From: Haliclona indistincta
Lineage: Eukaryota > Porifera > Demospongiae > Haplosclerida > Chalinidae
Length of the DNA: 64,000 nt
NCBI GenBank assembly: GCA_964017065.1
Contig: OZ024788.1
Location: forward strand, 4,604,887-4,668,886
Direction of reading: 5' to 3'
The number at the start of each line of letters is the position of its first letter. The stretch's first letter is position 1. The position numbers and the translations under genes are program-made. Under the pieces are notes generated by a model. It did no database searches and had not been told where the DNA came from. It saw only the letters and a program-made list of their open reading frames with translations. Shown one piece after another: positions 39,679 through 51,168 of this stretch.

Positions 39679-40615
39679 TAAGGTAACTCGGGGTATTTTG
39701 GAATACTCTTTGGAATTCTTCGTTGGTAAATATGCTGTGTAATGTTTCAGAAACTTTAACTACACAGCAAGCTTCAGCAACCTTCGGACTATGTGCATAC
39801 TGAGTTTGGTAGCTACCCGTTCTTGCTGTCGTTCTCCAGAGCGGTCAGAGCAAGTGCTACTAGAAAATACGTTATTTAGGGTAATTCGGAATAGTCCGTG
39901 TATTTCCCGTGTAACTTGGTTTTAGTGCAGCCACGAGTGATGTGACCTCAGCTGTGACTGTGTTCAGCATGATTTCAGGTATTGTACTTGTTTGCATAAT
40001 GATGGATCTGTGATTTGTGCGTTTCTTTCTGTCCTAGGTTGCTCCATAATTCACTTCCCGTGTAGAATGGTTGCTGGGATGTTGTACATCTTGCAGAGAA
40101 TATTTTGCCACTCCTTGAATATCTTGACAGCTGTTTCAAGCTGCAGTATTGTCTGCTTTGCTTTTTGGATTGTTATAAATACGAATTTCAACTCCCCACA
40201 CGCCTTTGTTTACAAGTGTTACATGGTTTCTGCATTAAATATTTGTGTTAATGCATTATTTTCTAATAATCTAGCAAACATAATTTCATCAAATCGCCAT
40301 TGTAGAATCTCTGCTACCTGGTGCACACTTTGATCTTTGTCTAACTTCAATAGATACCAGTGACCCCAGTACACAGCAAAGTTTCATTTGGTAGCTAGCA
40401 TGGAGGCGTGGCTAGTCGTGTCAACACTTTCCATTCTTACACCGTGAATGACTGCGTACTGCAGCCAAGCGAGTGCTCGTTGCAGAGCCAACAGATGCAC
40501 CTACCTCGTGGTGAAATAGTTTATCCAGGCGATCTGTAGTTTTGCAGTAGCTGGGGTCAATACCGGAATCATTCCGAATTACCCGGTATTCCAAAATACC
40601 CCGAGTTACCTTACC
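39679..40615. mobile_element. Non-autonomous DNA transposon, about 935 bp
   Basis: Terminal inverted repeats are AAGGTAACTCGGGGTATTTT with GGAATAC and its complement at 40578-40615. The interior has no supported gene. It lies just upstream of the Death-domain gene start. Confidence 0.75.
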
Positions 40616-41757
40616 AGGGGCTGTCACGTGCTCACTCATATTATACCCCTTAGCTGGATCACGTGAGGGTGGGGCTGGCTAGCTGCTAGCTACTGCATGC
40701 ATGCAGTACAGTCGAGTCGACTCGGGGGAGTCGACGGTCGACTACATGTAGTAATGTACAGAACAAACAAGCAGAATGATTATTTTGAATGATACTCTTT
40801 CAGCTGTAAAATTATTGTGCACATTATAAAGCCATGCAGTTATTCAATCACCAGTACTACAGTCATTCATCGGCAGACAAAGTATACTCGTCATGCTCTA
40901 GTTAGCAGTCGTTCTTAGCATAGATCTTGTTCTTAGGCAGAAGTCTTCTGTAGTGACCAAAGTCTGGCGCTACAGCTTAGAAACATTTTAAGTGTGCTCT
41001 GCGCGATCCTTCGGTGACGGGGCTCACCCATACCACACCCCTTAGCTGGATCACGTGAGGGTGGGGCTGGCTGGTGTGTGTGTGTACAAAAAACGCGGCT
41101 GTTTACTAATACTGCCTTATTTGAAGATTGTCACGGAATAGCTCTCAAAAGCTTGGTTGTTGAATATAAGACACCTGCGAAGTCGAGAAAGTCTCCTGTC
41201 GCATGCTATGGTCATATATTCCATTGCCGATTAGAACATTCCGGTAAGTGTGTGTGCCACAATTGTGAGACTGATCTGAGCGAACATAGTTCACACCGAA
41301 GTCACTAGGGGTAGCATTCACTGCACATTTGAATAGCGCACAGGGTATGTGTTCCATTGAACTCTTGTTAATAATGTAATAACAGTAAGAGCTAAACGTA
41401 AGAAACAGTAACAATAGATAATAATAATTTACAGGTCACTCCATGAGGACGAGAAATAACCAGAGAATGATAAGTTTGTTGAGCTCTATAGTTTGTTAGA
41501 CCATAAGATTGTACGTAATTGTAAAAATAAAGTCTCTATCACAAGCGAACTGGAGCAACTGTGGAAAGAAGAATAAACAGACGTAAAGTACCAGCTCAGT
41601 GGTTTGCAGACAAAAGTATGTACACCATAGTAATACAGTATAGCATGTGTACCTTTCTTTTTGCCGAAATGGAATCGAGATCTCTTTGAACTAAACCTGC
41701 AAGTGATGTACAAGCACACTCACAACACACACACACACACACACAGTGTGAAGTCAC
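40616..41757. repeat. Intergenic with a direct repeat
   Basis: A 45-bp segment (CCCCTTAGCTGGATCACGTG and on to GGGGCTGGCT) occurs at about 40647 and again at about 41038. No gene is recognised between the transposon and the DENND2-like 3' end. Confidence 0.6.
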
Positions 41758-42204
41758 TCACAATTCAATGTCATGACTTCGTTCTTTCATTTCAGTTAAT
41801 CTCTTCTCGAACATTCCTAAGCAAAGCAGTACATTGTAGGCAGTACATTGCTGGAGTAGCTCACCTTCCATTACTGTCTGTGCCTTCTGTGGGTTCTCTC
41901 TCTCTTCAACAAACACCTCGAACATCTGAGTGAGCTGGAACGCCTCTAAAAACTGAAACAAAATATGAAATCATGTCTTGGACGTTACAATATGCATGAG
42001 TGTAGCTAAGGTACTCAGAATTACCCGTTTTGTTGATTTTGAATGACTAAAACTCTTGAGAAAATCTTCTCTCTACAGATTGATACAGAAAGTTATGTTC
42101 ACTTCACATGTAATGTTAAAGAAAAGAAGAAAAAAGCTTGGTATAATAACCATAGCTCACTTCACACAGAGTGTGGGTACATCGTATGTGTGCGTGTGTG
42201 TGCA

Positions 42205-42243
<39 letters not shown>

Positions 42244-43405
42244 TAACTTGGAACTGTTTCTCTCTCGTCATTGGATCAACAGTGTTCATGTATTTTCTGT
42301 AGTCACCTGAGAAAATAATGTATAAAATTATTTAGATACTAGTAATAAAGAACTGAAAAGAATACAATGTATAATTAATAATTATTATTTTTAGCAAAGC
42401 ATGGCGATAGAGAATTGAAGTCCTCTTACCAAAGAAGTAAGCATAGACTGTCAGGAAAGCATTCACGACAATCTCATCTGCTTTGGTTGGACCTGTGAAC
42501 AACACAGCAGAGTCAATCATTGTCATACAAATTTGTGAATTCTTTTTAAAATTTTGAAATGCTCATAGCACTAACCCTTTCTATTTTGTGATGGTTTGCT
42601 GTATTCTGTTTTCACAATCGGAGAACTCTATACAGAGTGAACAATAAGAGACTATCAAACAAGACGATGAGAGAGATTGAAAACTGACCAGATTGTGCTC
42701 CAGGTACTGAAACACTTTGCTAGGAAGAATTGATGTCTCGTCACCAAACTATAGAGAAAATGGACAATGAAGTATGCTTACATGAAGCTATGGTTAATTC
42801 TGTACATAATAAAATTATGTGACATTAATGTGGTGCTTACTCTTCTGACAAACTTTTGCTTGTCCGCATCAACTACCACAGCCTGGAAAAGTGGAGAAAT
42901 ACTTACAATAGTCAAATTACACAGCACACTATAGTTCCTCTACTGACACACATCATGCATAGTGAAAGCATCTCTCTAACTAACCTCTTCCATCTCAATC
43001 TCTAGGTGGTCTAGTTGCTTCACCATGGGTGGGTTGATCCCCATAATGAACGGCATCGGAGAACAGCAGAAATCAATGAGACTGCTCGGAAGAACAGGTA
43101 TGAATGTGTGCTAGAGAAACACAGGAAAACGAGCATAGAATTCTTACTTCACATGAGCAATACCATACCTGCCATTCGAATGGGTACAGTAGAGCCAGCA
43201 ATGCATGACAGCAAGATGAAAGAGTGCTGTAGAGAGAGATAAAGAGAGATAAAGAGAGAGGGGAGGGAGGGAGGGGAAGGGAGAGAGAGAGAGAGAGGGA
43301 GAAGGAGGGAGAAGGAGGGAGGGAGGGAGGGAGGGAGGGAGGGAGGGAGGGAGGGAGGGAGGGAGGGAGGGAGGGAGGGAGGGAGGGAGGGAGGGAGAAA
43401 GGGAG

Positions 43406-43445
<40 letters not shown>

Positions 43446-45838
43446 TGAGTGAAAGGTGTGTAGACAGAAAACAAGGGGGCTTTACCTTAGTCTACTCGAG
43501 GCTAGGACCACTCTTCTCTCCATCATGAGTGATGAGATGACTTGAATAATCTGAACAAGACAAAAAATGAATTTGAAACAAATATTAGAATGTCATGCTC
43601 ACTCTTTTCGGTCCGAGGGTGTTGTATAATAGTGCTAAGTCAACCTGGATAAGGACAATGATAAAGCTTCGTCAAAGTAAAGACTACAAGTATGTCTCAC
43701 ATGTTCTAGTCTTGCATCAGGTGGTCTGGTCAGTGTGAACTCATCCATTTCACTACCAGTAGCTTGGAACTACAGAAATGACACATCCAATAATTATACA
43801 GTACCTAACCAATAATCATACACATGTGTCTTAGCATAGAATTGTTTTCGAATATTTTGGCCTAAGGGTCTATGACACTCTTGGACCACAACTATTATCA
43901 ACGTGGTCTATTGGCTCAGTCGGTAGAGCGTTGTGCTGATAACGCGAAGGTCGTGAGATCGAGACTCACACGGACCATCATTTTTGAAAACGCTGACTGC
44001 ATTGTTTTAACACTAGTTATTACATGACTTGCTTGCTTCAAAGTATTTAACTTTGTGTCTAACTTTTAGGGAATGACCCAGATTTTGCATTTTTGGCGAA
44101 TTAAATTTTGGCGCCCAGCGCCTTACTCACATAATTATTACTGTAATAGAAAAGGCAGATTTTAGCTAATTTCATTTTAGTGAATGACAATTCGCCAAAA
44201 TTTTAGTCCACCAAAATTTCTAGCTTCATTGTATAATGGTATTTTACTCTGTGTATGTATTGTACATACCTTTAGTGCTCTGACTCTGACTGAGTGCCCT
44301 GTAATAACAAAGAAATAAATACCTAGCTTAGTAGCTGCTAAAGGCAAGCGACTTACTGGACGAGGGAATGGATTCTCATTGATTGCCTTCAGAAACGTGA
44401 ACACAGCAGCTCGAGATGTCTCCCTTCTCTCCTCAACTCGATCCAAAACCTGTACAGAGAAAAACATCAGCTCTACTCAACCTCTGAAGCATCCAACTGA
44501 CCTTTTCAAACAAGTCAAAGCATCCCCACGGACTAATGATACAGTAGACCTCCGGCAGTCTAGGGCCTGTTCCAGCAGGCTGGAGAGAAGATAGGCAAAA
44601 TTCGAGTAAGAGTATGTGAAAGACTGTCTTACCAGTAATCTTCTACAGTAGCCAAATCTTCTATCTCCCTCAAGACTGGTCAGAACAAACGAGAAGTGCT
44701 CACTGCAAAACAGTAACAGAAAAGAAAGTACACACTTGCTAGAGCTCTAGATTTAAAAACTTTCATACTAGTTCACCAATAATTATACATGCTGAATTTG
44801 CTGTACATATTAAATGTTCTTACATTACCTAATGTGTGATGTCATTGGTTTAAGAGTGTCCAGATCAGGATAACAGAACTGAGGAATCGATCGAATAGCG
44901 TCGTCCTTAGCTCCTGCTCCAGACTAGAAAGATCGCAAGATAATGAGTTGGTAGAAGACGAACGAACAAAGAGATTGTGAAACTTACAGGTGGGTATTGC
45001 TATGTGATTTCAGGAACAAGAACTTTCTTTGAGTCTAAATAAAAAGCAAAAATGTATGTACCATTGTGAATCATGTTTAGAGTCATGTGACAGTCATGTG
45101 ACGATGCACGCACCTTTCGTTGTCTCCTTCAGTCCCATTACAAACACGTAGTTTAGAGTCTGGCACAAAGTCAACCTGATCACTCAGTAAGCCCTATTTA
45201 CAAAAAGTCACATGTCAATCACATGCTAGTCACATGATAGTCAGCTGATACTCACATTACTACTGTCTCTTCTACAGGAGACATGTCTCAACTTGGGCAA
45301 ACGTTCTACAAAGAAAGAAACCACACCATGAAAGACATCCATGTACACATGTATCTGATACTAACGCCAATTTCATTTTTTTTCAACACACTGATGGTTC
45401 TTCCTTGTTCGTCCTCACTAGAGTCGCTGCTGGCAGTGCTCTTGGGAGTCTTATCATCGGACGGTGAAGTCACTGTCAACTCCTCACTATCATCCTTTGA
45501 ATTTTGCAGAGAATCTGTGTGAGTAAAAAGCATTAGTGTGTGAAACAATGACAAAAGCTGTACGCAACCACAATACTGTAGTGAAGTACTATTTTCTACA
45601 ACAAAATAAACTTGCTGAAGGTTAACTGTACCTGGGCCATGTGATACTGTTCTGTTCCTTTTGAATGGCCAGCCCATTTTCTTCTGCAACAGTAAAAGTA
45701 ACAAGTAACAACCAAAATAAAAAATATTATAGTTTATGTGCAGTGCAAGTTACAATAGTAAAATGTGTGTGTGCATCTCTCTTACAGGAAGTGGTTTAAC
45801 AGCGTTATCAGTGTGTCTCTCACGCATTCTCTTTTTGC
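41758..45838 (-). CDS. DENND2: DENND2-type Rab guanine-nucleotide exchange factor
   Basis: DENN-domain proteins load GTP onto Rab GTPases in membrane traffic. Exons that chain in phase include 45114-45175, 44988-45034, 44829-44923, 44633-44702, 44502-44579, 44357-44449, 43701-43769, 43603-43644, 43486-43550, 43169-43226, 42985-43110, 42841-42882, 42689-42748, 42576-42627, 42430-42492, 42248-42306, 41865-41952 and 41758-41816. Hallmarks in order: NYVFVMGLKETTK (uDENN), IPQFCYPD, FGYCRRLL, LPEVYCIISPWGCFDLFEK, ARLEH, SLMMERRVVLASSRL, LSSCCHALLALLYPFEWQHT, FIPVLPSSLIDF (cDENN), and TQMFEVFVEER with FEKRL (dDENN end). An acidic, Ser-rich N-terminal part lies at about 45250-45838. An in-frame TAG sits at 45000-45002. 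The junctions upstream of 45175 and between 44357 and 44260 are not fully resolved. The 5' end may continue into or beyond the gap. Confidence 0.85.
43219..43450. repeat. GA/GGGA microsatellite beside a DENND2 3' splice site
   Basis: Purine-rich on the plus strand, pyrimidine-rich in sense. It begins at the acceptor of exon 43169-43226. Confidence 0.95.
43904..43978 (+). tRNA. tRNA-Ile(GAT)-like sequence, probably a pseudogene
   Basis: The cloverleaf can be drawn: acceptor TGGTCTA with CGGACCA, D arm GGCTCAGTCGGTAGAGC, anticodon loop CTGATAA (anticodon GAT), and T stem GTGAG/CTCAC with loop ATCGAGA. The T loop departs from TTCRA and animal nuclear tRNA-Ile normally reads with AAT or TAT. A tRNA-derived repeat or decayed gene is therefore more likely than a working tRNA. 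It lies in a DENND2 intron, antisense. Confidence 0.4.
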
Positions 45839-46204
45839 CCTATAAGAGGAGAGAGAGAGGGTAATCACAATACATGTACTATCATACATGATGACATACT
45901 CATGTGTGAGAAAAATCACTTAGATAAGCACGGCTGAATATGATAATTTAAAAAATAATAATATAATGATAATAATATTATTATGATAATTTTAAAGCAC
46001 AGCTGAATGTGCACGTACAAAATTTTACTACAAATAAAGTCTCTATCTCTAATTGCAAGAAAGACATAGAAAGTGTCATGGAGAGGAAGATGCCTGGTGC
46101 CTTCACTGCAGAGATGTGTGGACATTTCACACAGAACTGTCCTCAGCAGAAGAAATCTGATGATGCTGAATAGTTTACAGAAACGGTAGCACAATCGTTA
46201 CTTT

Positions 46205-46404
46205 NNNNNNNNNNNNNNNNNNNNNNNNNNNNNNNNNNNNNNNNNNNNNNNNNNNNNNNNNNNNNNNNNNNNNNNNNNNNNNNNNNNNNNNNNNNNNNNN
46301 NNNNNNNNNNNNNNNNNNNNNNNNNNNNNNNNNNNNNNNNNNNNNNNNNNNNNNNNNNNNNNNNNNNNNNNNNNNNNNNNNNNNNNNNNNNNNNNNNNNN
46401 NNNN
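46205..46404. other. Assembly gap (200 N)
   Basis: Placeholder gap upstream of the DENND2-like gene. Missing 5' exons or its promoter may lie here. Confidence 1.
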
Positions 46405-47062
46405 GGTTGCTCCTTGGAAGCCACGCCCACTATTTTGGCTGTTTGCAGCTTGTGCGATCAAGAGACGATCGCAGGGTTACTGAATTTTGGTGATTGTGAT
46501 GGACATGAGATGGCTCTACTCAGCCGACGTGTTTCTGTATCGCAATCGTGTTTTCTTTGAGCATAAATTGCACTGAAACAATATCATGAGTTGCCGAACA
46601 TAGATTGCTCGACCCCGGGGTCTTTGGAAAAGAAAATTACCCGGACGGCAAGACGAGAGCTTTTCAATTGTAGCTCGTTGTAATGCTGATGGATAAAGGT
46701 GTTTGCAGTACTGACTTGCAATCCCGCCCTATTCGTCTATCAGTCACTAGGACTGGTGGCCGATAATAGATTGCTTTTGCCGAACATCGATGTTTTCGGC
46801 TACCCACTTTCTTCGTCTCCACAGTAGACAAAGAAGCAGTTACGAGCTGCATATTTGCAATGCAGGCAGAGGAAGCGTGTGTCTATTTTATTCCCTAAAA
46901 AGAGGACACCCCGTTAATCAGGACAAAATTTGAAGTCCCCAATGGTGTCCGGATTAGAGAGGTCCCACTGTAACTTTAAATTTGCGCGGGATTCAGTAAT
47001 CACGTGATTATAATAATGACGTAATCTAAGGGTCAATAACCGAGGTCGAGCGGACGTATGCC
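46405..47062. other. Intergenic, nothing recognised
   Basis: No supported exons. It precedes the start of the Ig-FN3 receptor gene. Confidence 0.4.
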
Positions 47063-50000
47063 ATGGCTGTCTCTACGAGCTCTTCTTCATGGATTTTCCT
47101 CTTTATCTTAGTTTCCTTCATATCCATCGCTTTAACTGATGGTTAGTGTATCATTCATAGCTGTATATAATATGTTCTAAACTTATTATACATCCGTTTT
47201 TAGTGATATTGTCTCCATCTGGCAATGTTACCGTGTGCCCTGGGGGATCGAGCACTCTCAATTGTACGACAACAGTTGGACCACTAATGTGGACAAGCAA
47301 TTCTATAGATCGCTTTTTCAATAGCGAGCAGTCTCCAGTCGTCACTCTGGGAAATTTAACCCTTAGGGTAGCAAATGTCACATTTGATGGAAGCACTGTC
47401 AGTGTGATCTCGATTGCTACTATTGACAACTTCTTTTCAAATGGCTTGATGGTTGAATGTAGCGAGACTACAACTAACAATATGTCTACTGCAACCTTTG
47501 TATTTCCAGTCGGTAAGCTTAAATGCAAAGTTACAGGAAGTCAGAATCTTGTGTACATAGTTTTAATTGTGGATTAATTTTATCTACATGTGAGTAGCGC
47601 TATCTTTGGTGGGCAAGCTACATGTATAATATAATAATGTATGAAACCATTGTTGTTGCTGCTTGCAACTGTTGGCTATGATTGTTAAGTTGCTGTTACA
47701 CAGCTTAGTAAAGGTCATGCAAGAACAAAAGACTCGCAATAGTGACTATTTTGACCTTGTTCAGAGCTTCTAAAGCGGCAAAATTGATTTTGCAGTCATT
47801 TTGCATATTGTTGTCCGACAAAGTAGGTGTGGTTCATTGCAGGTTATTACTGTTATACATTGTATAATACATAATTTCTGTTAATACACAAACTTGGCTA
47901 TGTGGTTAGCTCAGCTGTCTACTATAAACAATCTGTAGCCTATCAAGGACATTGTAAAGAAACACCATGTATAGACTGTAGGGCTGAAACGAATACTTGT
48001 ACTATTCGACTATTCGATCGTTTTGTCAGTATTCGAATGCTATTGCAGCTATTCGAATATTCGTTTGAAGTCTTTTAGCAGTAGGGAAACTTGGGCTATT
48101 TGTAATCAGTCCACAAATCAAGCCTGAGCCCTGACTTTATGTTGATATACAACTTTCAAACATATTTTGTTCTTGCGCACTGGTTGCTAGAGCTAGTTTT
48201 ATTCCGACAATAGAGTATTCGACTATTCGTTCGTTTTAGCTAGTGACTATTCGAACATGAAAATGCGTTATTCGTTTCAGCCCTAATAGACTGCATTATC
48301 ATTAGACACTCATGGTATTCAGGTATTGTGACAATCTTATGTACTGTATTGAGCAATAATTAGAGAGGCACGGTAGTGCCTCCCTATGTAGGGTTTAACG
48401 GAAAAACAAGATGGCGGCTACATACAATGTATTAGCGTTCAAACGCTGATATTTCACCTGGTGATAAATTTTATACGTCCATAAACACTTAGATCTACTC
48501 TCTGGCATTGCCCTATCTTACAGTAGCAAGGAGATCGATGGTCTGTTAGCAAGTCAATCGTGTTACCATTCCATGCTTGTTCCTTGTTAATTTACATTGT
48601 GGACCAGTGGTAGATTTCACAACCCTACATCCTTTTGATTTTGATAGAAATTTTCTTTTATGATGTGTGCTAGTGCCAGAACAGAATTCTCAGCAGAAAA
48701 TATCAACAAGTACTATTAAATTTGATTCGACTGATTGTGTGTTAGTGCTCCCAGGAATAAGCTGTACTTGTACTTCAAAATGCTTTTAGCTGTATGTACA
48801 TGTAAGTAGTTTTGAAACATGGATTGTAGGGAATTAAATACCTAAGATTCTGCCTGTCATACCTTATTGTTCCATAAATTATTCCATTAGCCGAATAAAC
48901 AGGAAAATGAATTAAAAATTATTTACTTGAAGGTAGCACAATGATTATGTTTGGTCAAGTAATTAATAACTGAGCATACATGTACATTACTGTACTGGTG
49001 CGTTAATAGGCGTAGCTGTGTACAGGCGCATACTCACTTGTTAAGTGCATGTTTTGCTTAGCGCTCAATATACTTGCTGTAGAAATGTAAGTGTATGCGC
49101 CTCAGTACGGTATTTTTCAGGTTGTGGTAATAATGATTTAAATGATTCTTTGTGCTATGAAAGACTGGCTACGAAAGACTTGCTACAATTAAATTTATCT
49201 TCATTTGAGCAAGGTTTATGACTAGTACCAGGAGCGCATAATGAGAGAGCGACGTAATAGAGTAGGAGCGTGAAGCGCCCACGCATTTGATTAAGAATTG
49301 GGAAGCTACACATGATGGACGTGTTACTAAAGATAGGCTGGATGATGGCTACCGTATGGCGTTGAGCTACTACCGTCAGTTTGGTTCTTGGCTGGAGCTG
49401 GGTGATCAGAGGCTCCCAGGAGGAAAGCAGCAGCTTTCTGCACACAATGACTTCCAGATGATTGCCACGGGCTCGTGAACATAGTTTTCGCCCGTGTCTC
49501 GATTTGGCGGTATCTTCTGAAGCCAGCAAGCAATAGTGATCGTCTTGGGATAGCTGCTTGCCTCCTATAGTAGTCTGTGTCTGCCGTTTTTAGCAAAGAT
49601 GAAACAAATGATACAGTCGGAACGTCAAGCACCAATCATCGCCCAGTCTATCTTTAGTAACACGTCCATCATGTGTAGATTTCCAATTTTTGATCAAATG
49701 TGTAGGTGCTTCACGCTCCTACTCTATAACGTCGCTCTCTCATTATGGGCTCCTGATATAATAGAAACTGGCTATATTTGGAATATGTGTGAGTGAGTAC
49801 TACTCATTGTTATGAAAGAAACCTAAGAAGATACTCAGACCAACAGGAAATGTTCATATACACAATTCTTACAAGCCGCTTGTTGTAGATACATGTATGT
49901 GTTACCTGACAATCAGCAGACAGTAGTGTGGTGTACAACTGCTTTTCAAGTTACATTATTTCTGTCTATCTCCTACCTCATACAGGACCTCCTCCTGCTC

Positions 50001-50998
50001 CTACTGTGACCTCTTTCACACAAGACTGGATTAGCTGGAATATGAGTGACTGTGCAGTGCAGTATGTGGTCACTATCATCAACTCCTCTGATGGCAGTGT
50101 CTACCTCAACATCACCACTAGTGACACCAACACTACAGTGACACTTCCTACTGGTGTGGAGTACTGTGTTACAGTACTTGGAGTGGACAGTATTGGTAGG
50201 AGAGGACCACCCAGTCAACAACAATGCTACAGTGAGTGAATGTTGGTCACTTTTACCTTCATTTTCTTTTTTCAGCTTCGAATACAAGTCCAACTAGTCT
50301 TTCTCCCTCTCCCTCTCCCTCTCCCTCTGATCCTACTACCAAATCATGTATGTTTTTGTTGATTGTAATTACCAGTTTTCATGTACAAGTACTTATACAC
50401 AGCCGCTTCTTCTCCTACTGAATCTGATTTGCCATCTGGATCAGTAGGTCTTATAGCTGGTATATCCGTTCTTGCTGTATTGATAGTGGTGATAGTAGTG
50501 ATAGTGTTCATTGCTGTGCTGGTGATTGTTCTTTATCAAAGACGAAGAGGTTTGTGTGTACTCTCAGTGCCTCATAATTTTCACTTGTTACTTTCATGTA
50601 CCAGGATATGGCGAGTTACTGCTTTCAAATGAGCAAGAATTGGCTCAATTTGATGGTAAGTGTTATCATTTCCAAGAAGTTGTCGTGAGCTACAGTGTGG
50701 TATGTTACATACAGTAAAGTGTGTCTGTCAGATGTACTATCAAAACATTGGTCTCAATCATTGGAAGGTTGTATTTGTATTTGTGTTCCCAGAAGATGAC
50801 CTTGAGGTTAGTTATGAGAGAATAAATCATTGTGTTCATTACAATGTGTTCTTTATACAACAGAGTGTGAAAATGTTCTATCAAGATTTTGAAGAATATG
50901 GTTCTCCTTTTGATTGTTGTTGGAAATCATCTGACCCAATACAAGTGAATGTTACCAACAAACCTAATGGATGGACTGTTATTACATCTGACTATGAG
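47063..50998 (+). CDS. Ig-FN3 single-pass receptor-like protein
   Basis: Eight exons with matching phase: 47063-47141, 47204-47512, 49986-50231, 50276-50347, 50403-50549, 50605-50655, 50793-50806 and 50864-50998. Exon 1 encodes a signal peptide (SSSSWIFLFILVSFISIALT). Exon 2 is one Ig-like domain with the Cys pair in VTVCPGGSSTLNC and LMVECSE. Exon 3 is one fibronectin type III domain (PPPAPTVTSFTQDWISWNMS through GVEYCVTVLGVDS). Exon 4 is a Ser/Pro stalk. Exon 5 is a transmembrane helix (LIAGISVLAVLIVVIVVIVF) followed by QRRR. Exons 6-8 form a cytosolic tail with tyrosines (GYGELLLS, EEYGSPF). One domain per exon, all phase 1, is the usual shuffling pattern. The family is not identified. The tail runs on past exon 8 into a transposon, so the 3' end is unknown. 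Confidence 0.75.
47970..48290. mobile_element. hAT-like MITE in the receptor intron
   Basis: Inverted ends TAGGGCTGAAACGAATA and TATTCGTTTCAGCCCTA, with internal ATTCGACTATTCG repeats. About 320 bp, non-coding. Confidence 0.75.
48291..49217. other. Remaining receptor intron
   Basis: Intronic sequence, nothing further recognised. A short inverted pair GGCGCATAC / GTATGCGCC lies near 49028 and 49092. Confidence 0.4.
49218..49755. mobile_element. Foldback MITE, family 1 copy B
   Basis: Ends are CCAGGAGCGCATAATGAGAG and CTCATTATGGGCTCCTG. Long inverted arms share ACACATGATGGACGTG with its complement near 49660. It belongs to the same family as 34577-35097 and sits in the receptor intron. Confidence 0.8.
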
Positions 50999-51168
50999 GT
51001 TAGTTCATGCACACATTCTACCATTAAATTTCTTCAGTATTGAAGATTACAATGTATACGATAATTATGTACGGTATAGAGATGTCTGCAATTCAAATTG
51101 CTGATCAAATTTTTAGCAGGTTTTAACGATTTTAGCCTTTCCATCATCAGGCGTGTTTCTAGATATAG

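Noticed and set aside
45114..45194. Alternative frame GLLSDQVDFVPDSKLRV across this exon
   Set aside because: It leads into a stop in the next exon, while the other frame gives the uDENN motif NYVFVMGLKETTK and correct phase to the following exon.
47151..47528. 125-codon minus-strand frame
   Set aside because: It is antisense to the Ig exon, which has better composition, splice sites and conserved cysteines.
49155..49635. Frames of 100-124 codons
   Set aside because: They lie within the foldback MITE at 49218-49755 and are products of its inverted arms.
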